Assembly (NCBI GenBank): GCA_964639665.1
Contig: CAZXEU010000045.1
Coordinates: 21,630-85,629, forward strand
DNA: 64,000 nt
Direction: 5' to 3'
From: CAZXEU01 sp964639665
GTDB lineage: Bacteria; Bacteroidota; Rhodothermia; Rhodothermales; Bin80
The notes under the pieces were generated by a model, which searched no databases, had not been told where the DNA came from, and was given only the letters and a program-made list of their open reading frames with translations. Made by a program: the position numbers and the translations under genes. Of the stretch, positions 26,306-35,983 are shown piece after piece (the first letter of the stretch is position 1; every line of letters begins with the position of its first letter).

Positions 26306-29232
26306 GTCCGCAGAGCATCGCTCAGGATTTGCGCCGGATGCTTTGCCTGCCGGGCTGTGCCGTGTGCTATCTGATGCCGGCAGCTTGTGCCCGCGGCGGC
26401 AATAAGTGTATCGCTGCCCGCCTCTCGAACGGCCGGCAGAAGCCGCCGCTCCGCCATCTTGATCGACAGCTCGTAGTGCTCGCGCTCGTAGCCAAACGAG
26501 CCGGCCATGCCGCAGCAGCCGGAATCGACCTCGTGCACGGTATAGTTAGACGGCACCGAGAGCGCACGGTGGCTGGGCGCCAGGCCAACGAGCGCCTTCT
26601 GATGGCAATGGCCGTGCAGCAGCACCTGCGCTCGGTCCTCCGTAAACAGATCGGTGAGGCCTTCTTCTTCGTCGGTGCGCGCGATGAATTCTTCGAAGAG
26701 CTCGGCATGCCGGGCCACCAGGGCGGCCTTCTCGTCACCGGGCAGAAGGTAGAGGTATTCGTCCCTCAGCGAGAGAATACAGCTGGGCTCCAGACCCACA
26801 ATGGGAATGCCGGCCTCCGCATAGGGAGCCAGGCAGTCCACCGTGCTCCGCGCCGCAGCGCGCGCCTGGCGCACCAATCCCTTGGAAATCATGGGCCGGC
26901 CGCAGCAGCGGTGCCCGGGAAGCACAACTTCGAACCCCGCCGCCTGGAGCACGTGAACAGCGCTTTGGGCGACCTCCGGCTCGTTGTAAGTATTGAACGT
27001 GTCGTGAAATAGCACCACCTTGCGCCGGCTCTCCTGGCGCCTGCGCCGAAACCAGGCAGTAAAGGGCTCAGCGGCAAAGGCCGGCAGAGCCCGATGGCGG
27101 CTAATACCCAGGGTCTTTTCCATAAGGGCCCGTACCATGCCGTTACCGAGAATGCCATTGATGGCCGCGGCCCAGGGCCCCGAACCAAGACGGCTGGCGG
27201 TGGCAATGTTGCCGAACAGGCGCGCGCGCAGCGGCACACCGTTGGCCTCGTGATACTGGGCCAGGAATTCGAGCTTGATCTTGGCCATGTCCACCGAAGA
27301 GGGACACTCCGCCTTGCACGCCTTGCATTCGATGCACAGGTCCATGACCTCGTACATCCGCTTGCTGGTCAATTCTGCATGCGGCAGCTTGCCGGAGATC
27401 GCAGCGCGCAAGGCATTGGCGCGTCCACGCGTGGAATGCTCCTCCTCCCGGGTAGCCATAAAGCTGGGACACATGGTGCCTGCCGTAAGCTTGCGGCAAA
27501 TGCCGGCGCCATTGCACATCTCCACTGCACGGTCAAACCCCTGGTCTTCGCTGAAATCCACGTGCAGTGGTAGGTCGATGACGCCATAATCCGGCCCGTA
27601 ACGGAGGTTTTCGCCAACGTGAGGCGCGTCGACCACGTTGCCCGGATTTAGAATGTTGTCGGGGTCAAACGTCCGCTTGACGTGCTGGTACAGCCCGTAC
27701 AGGTCGCTGCCGAAGAACCGCTCGTTGATCCAGCTCCGGGCGCGTCCGTCTCCGTGCTCACTGGAGAGGGCACCCCCGTATCCGTGCAGCAGGCCAACGG
27801 TAAACTCCATGATCTCCGGAATCTTGGCGATTTCTGCCGCAGACTTGGTATTGACCAGTGGCCGAATGTGCACGCAACCGGCGCTGGCGTGCGCATAGTA
27901 GGCAACCCGCGTGTCCAGACCCCGGCAGAATTCGTCGATCCGGGCGACATAGTCTGCGAGGTGCTCGGTGGGCACGGCCGCATCCTCGATAAAGGGGATG
28001 GGCTTGTGATCACCCTTTATGCTCATAAGCAGACCCAGGCCGACCTTCCGCACCGTCCAGACATCCCGCTGTCGGGACGGCTCAAGCACCGGCACCACGT
28101 GACCTGTGTGGTGCGACTGCAAGTGCCCTGCCAGTTGCTCCACCTTCGCTCTCAATTCATCGGCAGATTCGCCGTAGAATTCCGTAATGAGTATACAGTC
28201 GGGCTCTCCTTCCACGAAGGTGCGAAGCAGCCGCGCGTACTTGGGCACTTCGCGGCAAAGGCGAATGCCCAGATTGTCGAGCAGCTCTACGGCGGAAGGC
28301 CCGACTTCCAGGATGAAGGGTACGGCAGACAGTGCCTCGGAAAGGCTGCCGAAATGGACTATGCCCAAACCCTTGTGCGCGGGAACGGGGACAAGACCCA
28401 GCGTAACGTCCTCGATGACCGCGAGCGTGCCCTCCGCTCCGCAGACAAGCCGGGCAAGGTTGAATCTCGGGTCCTGCGCAACCTTGAAGGAGACACCTTC
28501 GCCGACGAACCGGTCCAGGTTGTAGCCGCCGCACCGCCGCCAGTGCCGCGGCGTGCCCTTCCGGATGATTTCGCGATGCTCTTCGCTGCGGGCAAGAGCG
28601 GCAACGGCGCGGTATATCTCACCTTCCCGGCCACTTCGCGTGCAATGGCTCTCCACCGCAGCATCCTCCACCGCGCCGAACCGGACCCTCGACCCGTCGC
28701 TCAGGATAACGTTCATGGCCAGCACGTGATCTGCCGTCATGCCATAGCAAATCGAATGGCTCCCGGTCGAATTGTTGGACACAATCCCGCCCATGGCCGC
28801 CCGGTTGCTGCTTGCCGGATCGGGCCCGAACTGCAATCCCAGGGGCTGCAGGTGGAGATTCAGCTGGTCCAGTACCATTCCCGGCTGCACGCGAACCCAT
28901 CGCTCTGCCGCGTTGACTTCCAGCATCCCGTTCAGATGGCGTGTAAAGTCCATCACCAGGGACTCGCCAACAGCCTGACCGGCCAGGCTGCTGCCTCCCG
29001 CGCGGGGAAGCAGCGTGATGCCGTATTGGGCGGCAAGGCTTACGGCCGCATGAACATCCTCGCAGGTTGCGGGCATCAGCACGCCGTGGGGCATTGCCTG
29101 GAATATGCTCGCATCCGTGCTGTACAGCACGCGGCTGTACGCGTCTGTGCGCACGTCGCCGTGCGTTCGTCTGCGCAGGGCTGCCAGAAAGTCTGGCAGC
29201 GCACGGGCATTTCTTTCCGAATTCAGGCTCAC
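26302..29232 (-). CDS. FAD-linked oxidase / Fe-S (CCG domain) fusion, YdiJ/D-2-hydroxyacid dehydrogenase type
   Basis: A 976-residue fused flavin and iron-sulfur dehydrogenase. FAD_binding_4 covers about residues 40-260 (LPRAGGSSLAGQAVGES, GGIVSNNSTGSHS) and the FAD-oxidase C-terminal domain about 260-510. An Fe-S module follows (CIECKACKAECPSSVDMAK), then a Cys-rich CCG domain (HRCCGRPMISKG, HCHQKAL, DSGCCGMAGSFGYE). E. coli YdiJ, a D-2-hydroxyglutarate dehydrogenase, has the same order and similar length. I chose the GTG at 29232, which follows the upstream gene's stop by 16 nt; the open frame extends to 29397, but that part overlaps the upstream gene. It probably oxidises a D-2-hydroxy acid into the quinone pool. 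Confidence 0.9.
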   Translation of the reverse strand: MSLNSERNARALPDFLAALRRRTHGDVRTDAYSRVLYSTDASIFQAMPHGVLMPATCEDVHAAVSLAAQYGITLLPRAGGSSLAGQAVGESLVMDFTRHLNGMLEVNAAERWVRVQPGMVLDQLNLHLQPLGLQFGPDPASSNRAAMGGIVSNNSTGSHSICYGMTADHVLAMNVILSDGSRVRFGAVEDAAVESHCTRSGREGEIYRAVAALARSEEHREIIRKGTPRHWRRCGGYNLDRFVGEGVSFKVAQDPRFNLARLVCGAEGTLAVIEDVTLGLVPVPAHKGLGIVHFGSLSEALSAVPFILEVGPSAVELLDNLGIRLCREVPKYARLLRTFVEGEPDCILITEFYGESADELRAKVEQLAGHLQSHHTGHVVPVLEPSRQRDVWTVRKVGLGLLMSIKGDHKPIPFIEDAAVPTEHLADYVARIDEFCRGLDTRVAYYAHASAGCVHIRPLVNTKSAAEIAKIPEIMEFTVGLLHGYGGALSSEHGDGRARSWINERFFGSDLYGLYQHVKRTFDPDNILNPGNVVDAPHVGENLRYGPDYGVIDLPLHVDFSEDQGFDRAVEMCNGAGICRKLTAGTMCPSFMATREEEHSTRGRANALRAAISGKLPHAELTSKRMYEVMDLCIECKACKAECPSSVDMAKIKLEFLAQYHEANGVPLRARLFGNIATASRLGSGPWAAAINGILGNGMVRALMEKTLGISRHRALPAFAAEPFTAWFRRRRQESRRKVVLFHDTFNTYNEPEVAQSAVHVLQAAGFEVVLPGHRCCGRPMISKGLVRQARAAARSTVDCLAPYAEAGIPIVGLEPSCILSLRDEYLYLLPGDEKAALVARHAELFEEFIARTDEEEGLTDLFTEDRAQVLLHGHCHQKALVGLAPSHRALSVPSNYTVHEVDSGCCGMAGSFGYEREHYELSIKMAERRLLPAVREAGSDTLIAAAGTSCRHQIAHGTARQAKHPAQILSDALRT

Positions 29233-29248
29233 GGGACCGGTCTTGTGC

Positions 29249-30517
29249 TTATCCTGTGTAGACGATGCGCCAGATCCTGCCGCGCCGGGAATCAGACACG
29301 TACAGGGAGCCATCAGGCCCCGTCGCCAGGCCCGTGGGGCGGGCTTCGGCCAGGCTGGAGGTGGCGACGGTTTCCAGGCCGGCAAATCCGTCCGCAAACA
29401 CTTCGAATGTGCCGGTCACCTGTTCGCCCTGCATGGGCAGAAACACGACATTGTAGCCGCGCTGCTCAGCATCCCGGTTCCAGGATCCGTGAAAGGCCAC
29501 AAATGCCCCGCCGTGGTAGCGCTCCGGGAAGTGACCCTCGCCGTAGAACAGCAGATCGTTCGGTGCCCAGTGCGCCGGAAACGCATAAACCGGATCCTGC
29601 GCATCGGCGCAGCGTCCGGTTGCCTGCCCGTCCCCGCCGTATTCCGGACTGAGCACCTTCTTGCCCGTCTGGCCGTCAAAATAGCAGTACGGCCAGCCGA
29701 AATCCGCGCCGTCGCTCAAGACTAGCAGCTCCTCCGCCGGCAGCTCGTCGTTCTGTGCCGCATTAAACCTATCGGGCCAGAGACGGTGCAGGTCGTCCCT
29801 TCCGTGTTGGACCACGTATAGCCTGTCCACTTCCGCGTGCCAGGAAATGGCAACACTGTTGCGGATCCCGGTGGCGTACCGGTGGCCGTCGCCCATTCTG
29901 GTCTGGCCCGGCACGTCTGCCAGAAAGCGCCACACGCCCGCATAGTCGTCCAGAAGCGGACAGGGGTCCATACCTGCCGATCCCGGCGTCCTGCGCTCGG
30001 CCTGGCAGGCATTGGACGGGGCCCCGATGTTGACGTAGATGTTGCCCAAGCCGTCGAAATCAAACGGCTTTACCGCGTGGCTGGGCTGCGCCGGGAACCC
30101 GGAAACCATCGCTTCGGGCGAAGACCGGGGCACCAGTTCATCCGCAGCCAGGGCGTAGCGCACTATGGACGTGTCCGAGGCAAAATAGAGATGGCCGCCC
30201 CGCAGCCCTATGCCTGTGCCCCCCACATCTCCAAAGTAGGAAACCACATCCGATCTGCCATCACCTGTCGTGTCCCTCAGCGCCGCAATGGCACCGGAAT
30301 CTGTTGCCTGCCGCAGCGCTACGTATACATCCCCATTGTCGCGCACGGCTAGGTGGCGCGCGCGACCCAGGGAATCTGCAACCACGACAGCGCAAAAGCC
30401 TTCGGGCAGCACGAGGCCGTCATTGTCGGCCGCGCACGCGAAAACCGGCGACTCGCCCGGAGACCGGCAGCCCGCAAGCACCATGAGAATACCTGCGCAA
30501 GAGAAAATGGTCTTCAT
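29249..30517 (-). CDS. PQQ-dependent glucose/sorbosone dehydrogenase-type lipoprotein
   Basis: A 422-residue propeller lipoprotein (MKTIFSCAGILMVLAGC, Cys17). Motifs of the GSDH family include LPEGFCAVVVADSLGRARHLAV, ATGIRNSVAISWHAEVDRLYVVQHGRDDL, DFGWPYCYFD, VAFHGSWNR and the closing TGPDGSLYVSDSRRGRIWRI. Members oxidise sugars in the periplasm using PQQ. The gene is immediately upstream of the FAD/Fe-S dehydrogenase on the same strand, which may oxidise the acid product. PQQ synthesis genes are not in the window. Confidence 0.9.
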   Translation of the reverse strand: MKTIFSCAGILMVLAGCRSPGESPVFACAADNDGLVLPEGFCAVVVADSLGRARHLAVRDNGDVYVALRQATDSGAIAALRDTTGDGRSDVVSYFGDVGGTGIGLRGGHLYFASDTSIVRYALAADELVPRSSPEAMVSGFPAQPSHAVKPFDFDGLGNIYVNIGAPSNACQAERRTPGSAGMDPCPLLDDYAGVWRFLADVPGQTRMGDGHRYATGIRNSVAISWHAEVDRLYVVQHGRDDLHRLWPDRFNAAQNDELPAEELLVLSDGADFGWPYCYFDGQTGKKVLSPEYGGDGQATGRCADAQDPVYAFPAHWAPNDLLFYGEGHFPERYHGGAFVAFHGSWNRDAEQRGYNVVFLPMQGEQVTGTFEVFADGFAGLETVATSSLAEARPTGLATGPDGSLYVSDSRRGRIWRIVYTG

Positions 30518-30541
30518 ATTCGAATCGGTATCGGGTTTCTG

Positions 30542-32281
30542 TTACGAATGGCCGCCTTCGAACAGGTCCGGAGTCCTGGCAGGGGGCGCATTGCCAAAAT
30601 GTCTGTAAGCCCGGGGAGTGGCGACGCGGCCGCGGGGTGTTCGCATGAGGTAACCCTCTTGTATCAAGTACGGTTCGTACACTTCCTCTATCGTACCGGC
30701 ATCCTCGCCGACCGAAACGGCAAGATTGGTCAGGCCGGCGGGTCCTCCGCCGAATTTCTCGATGAGCGTGGTGAGGATGCGGGCGTCCATGTCGTCGAGA
30801 CCTTCCTCGTCGACCTCGAGAGCCGTCAGTGCGTGGTCGGCAACGGCACGGGTGATGCGGCCCGAGCCCTTCACCTCTGCGAAGTCCCGGGCGCGGCGCA
30901 GCAGCCGGTTGGCAATCCGCGGCGTACCCCGGCTTCGGCGGGCAACTTCCACGGCGCCGTCGGCGTCGATGTCTATGTCCAGAATGCCTGCGCTGCGCTC
31001 AACGATCCGTGTAAGCAGGTCTGCGCTGTAGTAGTCATACCGGAAGTCAATGCCAAAGCGGGCACGCAGGGGAGCCGTCAGCAGCCCCTTCCGGGTCGTG
31101 GCGCCGACTAGGGTAAACGGAGGAAGGGTAATTTTAACGCTGCGCGCATTGGGTCCCGAATCGATCACAATATCGATATAGTAGTCCTCCATCGCCGAAT
31201 ACAGGTATTCTTCCACTACGGGCCCGAGCCTGTGAATCTCGTCGACGAAAAGAACGTCTCCCTCGTTCAGGTTTGTCAGGATCCCCGCGATGGACGCCGG
31301 CTTGTCGAGCACGGGCCCGCTGGATGTGACAATGCTCGCCCCCATTTCCTCGGCAATAATGTAGCCGAGGGTCGTGTTGTGGTTGAATAGCCCGTTGGCC
31401 ACAAATGAATGGGTGCCGGGCACCACAAAGTCGTACGTCTCCGCTCCCGATTCCGTGACGGCTTCCACTCTGTCCAGGGCCAGCATGTCATGGGACACGG
31501 CCGGCAGCGCCCGGCAGGCCGCTCCAGGGCCCCCGGTCTCTCCCGAGCTGACAACGGCGGTCAGCAAGGCTGCGTGCGGCGCAGCAACGTTGGGCAGTTC
31601 ATTCGGCTTTGCCCGGCCCGGCGGGTGTACGCGCTGCGCCGCTTCGGCGTGCCGTTCCATGGTGCCTAGGCCGGCTACCTGACGCCCGTGCCAGGCTGCG
31701 CCGGCCTGCGAGAGCGCCGGCGCAGCATTGGCTGGACGCGCGGCGACGCTCGGCACGGGCGGTTCCGGCGCATGGGCGCAGGCCACGTAGTCACCCTTTG
31801 CCAGAGCCGAGAGCCTCTTCCACACAAGTCCGTCCGGCGAAGCCGCGAGGACCGGGTGCCGGGGCGTACCCTCCAGCTCGAGCCCCGTCTCCGTTCGGAT
31901 GCGAAGCGTCCGCCCGTAACCGCTGTAGTACACGTGCGACGTACGCTCCAGGCCATGAATGCCGTATACCAGGCGCTCGAACGGGCGCAATTCCCCCGGA
32001 GCCATATCGCGGGGGGCCAGCTCGGCCAGCGCGACGTATCCGGCATCCGTCAGGATCAGGCTGTCCGCCGCTATGCATTTTCCAAGGCCGGGCGGTCCGG
32101 AGAGCAAGACGTGCTCGAGCGTCTCTCTCCGCTGCAACGCGGCCGTTACGAATACGCTGAGATTGTCCTTTATCTTCTGCTGGCCGATAAATTCGGTTAG
32201 CGTGCGGGGCCGGAGCCGCCGTTCCAGGTCCGCCTCATGGCTGTGCGCTTCAGGTGTAATCGCACTTGGTCGAAAGCTCAT
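30542..32281 (-). CDS. ruvB: RuvB Holliday-junction branch-migration helicase containing an intein
   Basis: The precursor is 579 residues; removing the intein (residues 69-302) leaves 345, normal for RuvB. The N-terminal extein ends at GPPGLGK and the C-terminal extein resumes with [12 protein letters not shown], so the Walker A motif GPPGLGKTTL is restored only after splicing. Later RuvB parts are intact: Walker [30 protein letters not shown] and the winged-helix end ([21 protein letters not shown]). RuvB is the AAA+ motor that drives RuvA-bound junctions. Without splicing the ATPase site cannot form. It is divergent from rpoN; ruvA and ruvC are not in the window. Confidence 0.96.
   Translation of the reverse strand: MSFRPSAITPEAHSHEADLERRLRPRTLTEFIGQQKIKDNLSVFVTAALQRRETLEHVLLSGPPGLGKCIAADSLILTDAGYVALAELAPRDMAPGELRPFERLVYGIHGLERTSHVYYSGYGRTLRIRTETGLELEGTPRHPVLAASPDGLVWKRLSALAKGDYVACAHAPEPPVPSVAARPANAAPALSQAGAAWHGRQVAGLGTMERHAEAAQRVHPPGRAKPNELPNVAAPHAALLTAVVSSGETGGPGAACRALPAVSHDMLALDRVEAVTESGAETYDFVVPGTHSFVANGLFNHNTTLGYIIAEEMGASIVTSSGPVLDKPASIAGILTNLNEGDVLFVDEIHRLGPVVEEYLYSAMEDYYIDIVIDSGPNARSVKITLPPFTLVGATTRKGLLTAPLRARFGIDFRYDYYSADLLTRIVERSAGILDIDIDADGAVEVARRSRGTPRIANRLLRRARDFAEVKGSGRITRAVADHALTALEVDEEGLDDMDARILTTLIEKFGGGPAGLTNLAVSVGEDAGTIEEVYEPYLIQEGYLMRTPRGRVATPRAYRHFGNAPPARTPDLFEGGHS
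31376..32077 (-). other. Intein in RuvB Walker A motif (234 residues, no homing endonuclease)
   Basis: Splicing motifs are complete. Block A starts with Cys1 ([20 protein letters not shown]), and block B has the T-x-x-H motif (GTPRHPVL, about residues 71-75). Block F is [18 protein letters not shown]...HSFVANG, and block G ends NHN with penultimate His and final Asn. The first C-extein residue is Thr, a valid nucleophile. No LAGLIDADG or HNH motif appears. The roughly 90-residue middle is Pro/Ala/Gly-rich and looks like a degenerate linker where an endonuclease would sit. Because the frame is continuous and both extein halves are perfect RuvB, this is not two genes. Confidence 0.95.
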
Positions 32282-32373
32282 GGGCGCCGCCGCTGCGGTT
32301 CAGGTCTGAACAAACAAAGACTTGTCTGCTACGTTTCCGGTCAAGAGGTTATCCACTTGGCCGGAACGCGGAG

Positions 32374-33813
32374 ATGCTCAATCTCCAGCAACAACTGAGA
32401 CTTCAGCAGAAGCTTTCTCCGCAGCAGATTCAGTATGTAAAACTGCTGCAACTACCTGTACTTGGGCTGGAGCAGCGCGTAGAGGCGGAACTGGAGGCAA
32501 ACCCGCTCCTCGAGCCGGAAATTCAGGCAGAGCCCCTGCAAAATGGCGGAGCCGAAGAAGCATCCGAGACCGATGAAGAATACAACTGGGAGGAGCTTCT
32601 GGATGTCGGTGATGACCTTCATGGACACAAGGCCCGCGTGGATCGATCTGAAGCTGAAGCCGAGCGTCCGGCGTTGCCGGCTCTGGTCAGCCTGGCCGAG
32701 CATCTGCGAAGCCAGTGGGCGCTGCTCGACCTGACGGAGCTCGAGACGCTGATCGCGGAACAGATCATTGGCTCCATCGACGAGGACGGTTATCTCCGCA
32801 GGCCGCTCGCCTCAATCATGGATGACATCATATTCAATCACGGCGAGGATCTGGATGAAGCGGATGTCGAGCGGGTTCTGAAACAGCTTCAGCGCCTGGA
32901 TCCGGCTGGCATAGCTGCCCGAAACCTCCGCGAATGCCTAATGGTGCAGGTAGACATGCTGCCCGAAACTGCCCCGGGACGGCAGATAGCCAGGAAGATT
33001 CTAGAACAGGCGTTCGATGACTTTGCGATGCGCCGCTTCGCGCGTGTTCAGCCCCGCATTGGTGCCGACGCAGCGGAAATGAAGACCGCCGTGGATCTCA
33101 TCCAGAGCCTCAATCCCAAACCGGGAGAAGGGAGCTTCACGGCCCAGGAAAACTACATCATTCCCGATTTCATCGTGCGCTTCGACGGGGACGGATTCGA
33201 CATTGAATTGAGTAGCGGCAATCGGCCTGCGCTGCGCATCTCTTCCCAGTACCGTAAGATGCTGGAGGAATTGACAGGCCAGCCAAAGAGCGGGCGAAGC
33301 CGCGCCGAAGAGCGCACGCGTCAGTTTCTCAAGGCCAAGTTCACGGCCGCGCGCTGGTTCATAGATTCTATCAATCAGCGACGCCGCACCCTGTTTGCCG
33401 TCATGGAGACCCTGGTCGACATGCAGCGGGATTTTTTCAGATACGGCGAGGGCCGCCTCCGGCCCCTGATTCTCAAGGACGTAGCGGAACGCATCAATCT
33501 TGACATTTCCACCGTAAGCCGCGTTGTGAACGGGAAATACGTGCAGTGCGATTTCGGGGTCTATGAGCTGAAGTACTTCTTCTCCGAAGGGCTAGAGACG
33601 TCAGACGGCAAGTATGTCTCCAGTCGGGAAGTAAAGGCGACTATCGAGAATATCATCCGCTCTGAAGACAAGGCGCGTCCGCTGTCAGATCAGAAGATCG
33701 CTCAGGAGCTCCAGGATCGCGGCTTTCGCATTGCGCGCCGGACAGTTACCAAGTACAGGGAACAACTCAATATTCCCGTAGGGCGAATGCGCAGGGAATT
33801 TGTGCCCGAGTAG
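32374..33813 (+). CDS. rpoN: RNA polymerase sigma-54 factor
   Basis: A 479-residue sigma-54. Region I is Gln/Leu-rich (MLNLQQQLRLQQKLSPQQ, LLQLPVLGLEQRV), followed by an acidic linker, the core-binding domain, a helix-turn-helix (RINLDISTVSRVVNGKYVQ) and the RpoN box ARRTVTKYREQL near the C-terminus, which reads the -24 element. The ATG at 32374 sits right before the region I sequence and is chosen over an open frame back to 32266 that overlaps ruvB's start. No enhancer-binding protein gene is in the window. Confidence 0.97.
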   Translation: MLNLQQQLRLQQKLSPQQIQYVKLLQLPVLGLEQRVEAELEANPLLEPEIQAEPLQNGGAEEASETDEEYNWEELLDVGDDLHGHKARVDRSEAEAERPALPALVSLAEHLRSQWALLDLTELETLIAEQIIGSIDEDGYLRRPLASIMDDIIFNHGEDLDEADVERVLKQLQRLDPAGIAARNLRECLMVQVDMLPETAPGRQIARKILEQAFDDFAMRRFARVQPRIGADAAEMKTAVDLIQSLNPKPGEGSFTAQENYIIPDFIVRFDGDGFDIELSSGNRPALRISSQYRKMLEELTGQPKSGRSRAEERTRQFLKAKFTAARWFIDSINQRRRTLFAVMETLVDMQRDFFRYGEGRLRPLILKDVAERINLDISTVSRVVNGKYVQCDFGVYELKYFFSEGLETSDGKYVSSREVKATIENIIRSEDKARPLSDQKIAQELQDRGFRIARRTVTKYREQLNIPVGRMRREFVPE

Positions 33814-33820
33814 AGACGAC

Positions 33821-35347
33821 ATGGATCAGATTAATGCTACACGTCTTCAACGCACCGCAGAAGACGCCACGGACGAGCGCTCCCTGGAGGAATACTTTGC
33901 CCCGTTCCGCTCCGGAATTATCGGGCACGACCAGTACTTCCCGACGCCGTACGGGCAAAGGCGCATATTGTACGCGGACTGGACCGCAAGCGGGCGTCTC
34001 TACCGGCCCATCGAAGAGTGCCTGCAGCGACGATTTGGACCCTACGTAGGCAACACCCACACGGAAACAAGTGTAACGGGCACGTCGATGACGCACGCGT
34101 ACCACTATGCGCGGCAGCGTATCCGCCGGCATGTCAACGCCGGGCCCGGTGACGTACTCATCACGGCGAGCTCGGGCATGACCCGACTCGTGGCCAAGTT
34201 TCAGCGCATACTGGGAATGCGTATACCGGAGCGCGCCCCGCTTAAAGCAAGTCTGCCGGAAAATGAGCGACCTCTCGTGATCGTCTCGCACATGGAACAT
34301 CACTCCAACCATACCTCCTGGCTGGAGACCATAGCGGACGTAGAGTGGTTGGAGCCGGATGGCGACGGCCTGGTCTGCCCGGATCGGCTGGATGCCGCGC
34401 TTGCACGACACGGCAAGCGCAAGATCAAAATCGGTGCCTTTACCGCGTGCTCCAACGTTACCGGTATCCAGTCGCCTTTCCACGCTCTCGCTGGCGTCAT
34501 GCACAGACACGGCGGGTGGTGTTTCGTGGATTTTGCGGCATCCGGTCCATATGTGCCCATTGACATGCACCCGGAGAATCCTGAGGAGCGGCTCGATGCC
34601 ATCTTTTTCTCGCCACACAAGTTCCTCGGAGGTCCGGGTTCCGCGGCAGTCCTCGTCTTCAACTCTGACCTCTACAATAACCGAGTGCCGGACGTGTGCG
34701 GTGGCGGGACGGTCGAGTGGACCAATCCCTGGGGCGAGCACAGCTACTTCAGCGACATAGAGATGCGTGAAGACGGCGGAACGCCCGCATTCCTGCAGAC
34801 CATAAAGACCGCGCTCGCCATCGGACTAAAGGAAGAGATGGGTCCGGACCAAATGCTCTTACGCGAGCATGAGCACGTACAGCGCGCATTGCAAAAGCTG
34901 CAGGAGATTCCGAGACTGAGAGTGCTCGCCGGAAACGTGGTCCGTCGACTTGGCATTATCTCATTTAGCGTTGACGACATCCATTTCAATCTGATGGTGC
35001 GCCTTCTCAATGATCGCTTCGGAATTCAGGTGCGCGGAGGATGCTCGTGCGCCGGGACTTACGGCCACTACCTGCTTAGCGTGAGCTATGCGCAGTCTCA
35101 AAGGATAACGGCCATGATCGATGAAGGCGATCTCTCCACCAAACCAGGGTGGGTCCGCCTCTCCTTGCACCCCACCATGACCAATGACGAGGTGGATTTC
35201 GCCTGTGACGCTATCGATCAGATTGTAGCCAATAGAGACGCGTGGCAGAAGGAGTACTGCTACGACAGCAAGTCCAATGAGTGGATTCATCCGCGCCACA
35301 CCAGCATGCCCGTGTCATCCTGGTTCGACCTGTCGGCGCGGCGGTGA
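33821..35347 (+). CDS. Class V aminotransferase-fold PLP enzyme (cysteine desulfurase-like)
   Basis: A 508-residue fold-type I PLP enzyme. The PLP Lys is in FFSPHKFLGGPGS, the phosphate-contact region is ITASSGMTRLVAKF, the SHMEHHSN His and the FVDFAASGPYVPID Asp are in the usual order, and RGGCSCAGTYGHYLL supplies Cys residues where cysteine desulfurases carry their catalytic loop. At about 508 residues it is longer than IscS/SufS (about 400), with an N-terminal extension of about 60 residues and a C-terminal tail. It starts 7 nt after rpoN's stop. Function could be desulfuration or transamination; no Fe-S scaffold gene is adjacent. Confidence 0.87.
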   Translation: MDQINATRLQRTAEDATDERSLEEYFAPFRSGIIGHDQYFPTPYGQRRILYADWTASGRLYRPIEECLQRRFGPYVGNTHTETSVTGTSMTHAYHYARQRIRRHVNAGPGDVLITASSGMTRLVAKFQRILGMRIPERAPLKASLPENERPLVIVSHMEHHSNHTSWLETIADVEWLEPDGDGLVCPDRLDAALARHGKRKIKIGAFTACSNVTGIQSPFHALAGVMHRHGGWCFVDFAASGPYVPIDMHPENPEERLDAIFFSPHKFLGGPGSAAVLVFNSDLYNNRVPDVCGGGTVEWTNPWGEHSYFSDIEMREDGGTPAFLQTIKTALAIGLKEEMGPDQMLLREHEHVQRALQKLQEIPRLRVLAGNVVRRLGIISFSVDDIHFNLMVRLLNDRFGIQVRGGCSCAGTYGHYLLSVSYAQSQRITAMIDEGDLSTKPGWVRLSLHPTMTNDEVDFACDAIDQIVANRDAWQKEYCYDSKSNEWIHPRHTSMPVSSWFDLSARR

Positions 35348-35682
35348 GTGACTACCAGCGAGGTATTTGCGGCAAATCGCAACCGGAGCGCGTGCAGACC
35401 TCGGACGGCTGGTAGGCCAATGCCGCAGTCCGTGCTTGCAGCAAACTGCCTCAGGCACGATCAGGGACGCTTGATACTCGCGACCGGATGTTCCCCGGGC
35501 CGCGATACCGGCTTTGCGGCATAGCAATAGGTCCACTCGCCTCTAATCCACCCGGAGGCTTATTCCTATTCCACCATGCGACGACTTGTGCGACAAATCC
35601 GCACACAACAATACTCGCTGCTTACGGGTGCATCATGCCTCCCGCGCTGCCCGTTTTTGGGGCTGGGCCCATACCGGGGCCA

Positions 35683-35714
35683 CCCGTCAGGGTTGACAGG
35701 AGCTGTCTGACGGG
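35683..35714. repeat. Nested inverted repeat
   Basis: Outer arms CCCGTCA (35683-35689) and TGACGGG (35708-35714) enclose inner arms GACAG (35695-35699) and CTGTC (35703-35707) around a GAG loop. All 12 pairs are exact, with a 5-nt bulge on the left arm. There is no T-tract, so it is not a standard terminator. It could be an RNA hairpin or an operator. Confidence 0.6.
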
Positions 35715-35926
35715 TCCGGCCCCGTCGCACGCTCAACCGCGGTGTCATGGCCAGAAGACCTGGTCCGCTACAACTACCGGTCGTGCATCGAAATTGCCCG
35801 CGTCCGGCGCCCTACAACCCGTATCTGCCGGATGCACAGCATTTTGGACACCGTGTCCTGGCACTCCGACACGTCAAGGCATCGGATTGCCGTGTATTAG
35901 GGACAAGAGCCACCCTACTTGTCACT

Positions 35927-35955
35927 TTGGTTCAATTTTTGCGGTAGACGATACT
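35927..35955 (+). promoter_or_regulatory. Weak sigma70-like promoter candidate
   Basis: TTGGTT, 17 nt, GATACT, about 30 nt before the ATG of the small gene at 35984. Three and four of six consensus matches. The spacer is AT-rich compared with its surroundings, which supports a regulatory role. Confidence 0.3.
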
Positions 35956-35983
35956 GAGTCCGTTAATTCAAACGCTTGGTGCC

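Larger units (their letters stand above)
35348..35983. other. Gene-poor stretch of 636 nt
   Basis: No frame here has convincing coding character; the long frame from 35488 to 36237 is Arg/Cys/Pro-rich and overlaps a better small gene in another frame. The stretch holds a nested inverted repeat at 35683-35714 and a promoter-like sequence at 35927-35955, each listed separately. No tRNA or known RNA signature was recognised. Confidence 0.5.

Noticed and set aside
27682..29652. 656-codon open frame antisense to the FAD/Fe-S dehydrogenase
   Set aside because: The other strand has unambiguous FAD and Fe-S motifs; this frame has low-complexity His/Arg/Gln content and spans the boundary of two genes.
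30542..32281. RuvB as two adjacent genes or a frameshifted gene
   Set aside because: The frame is continuous, intein splicing motifs are complete and the exteins rejoin exactly in Walker A.
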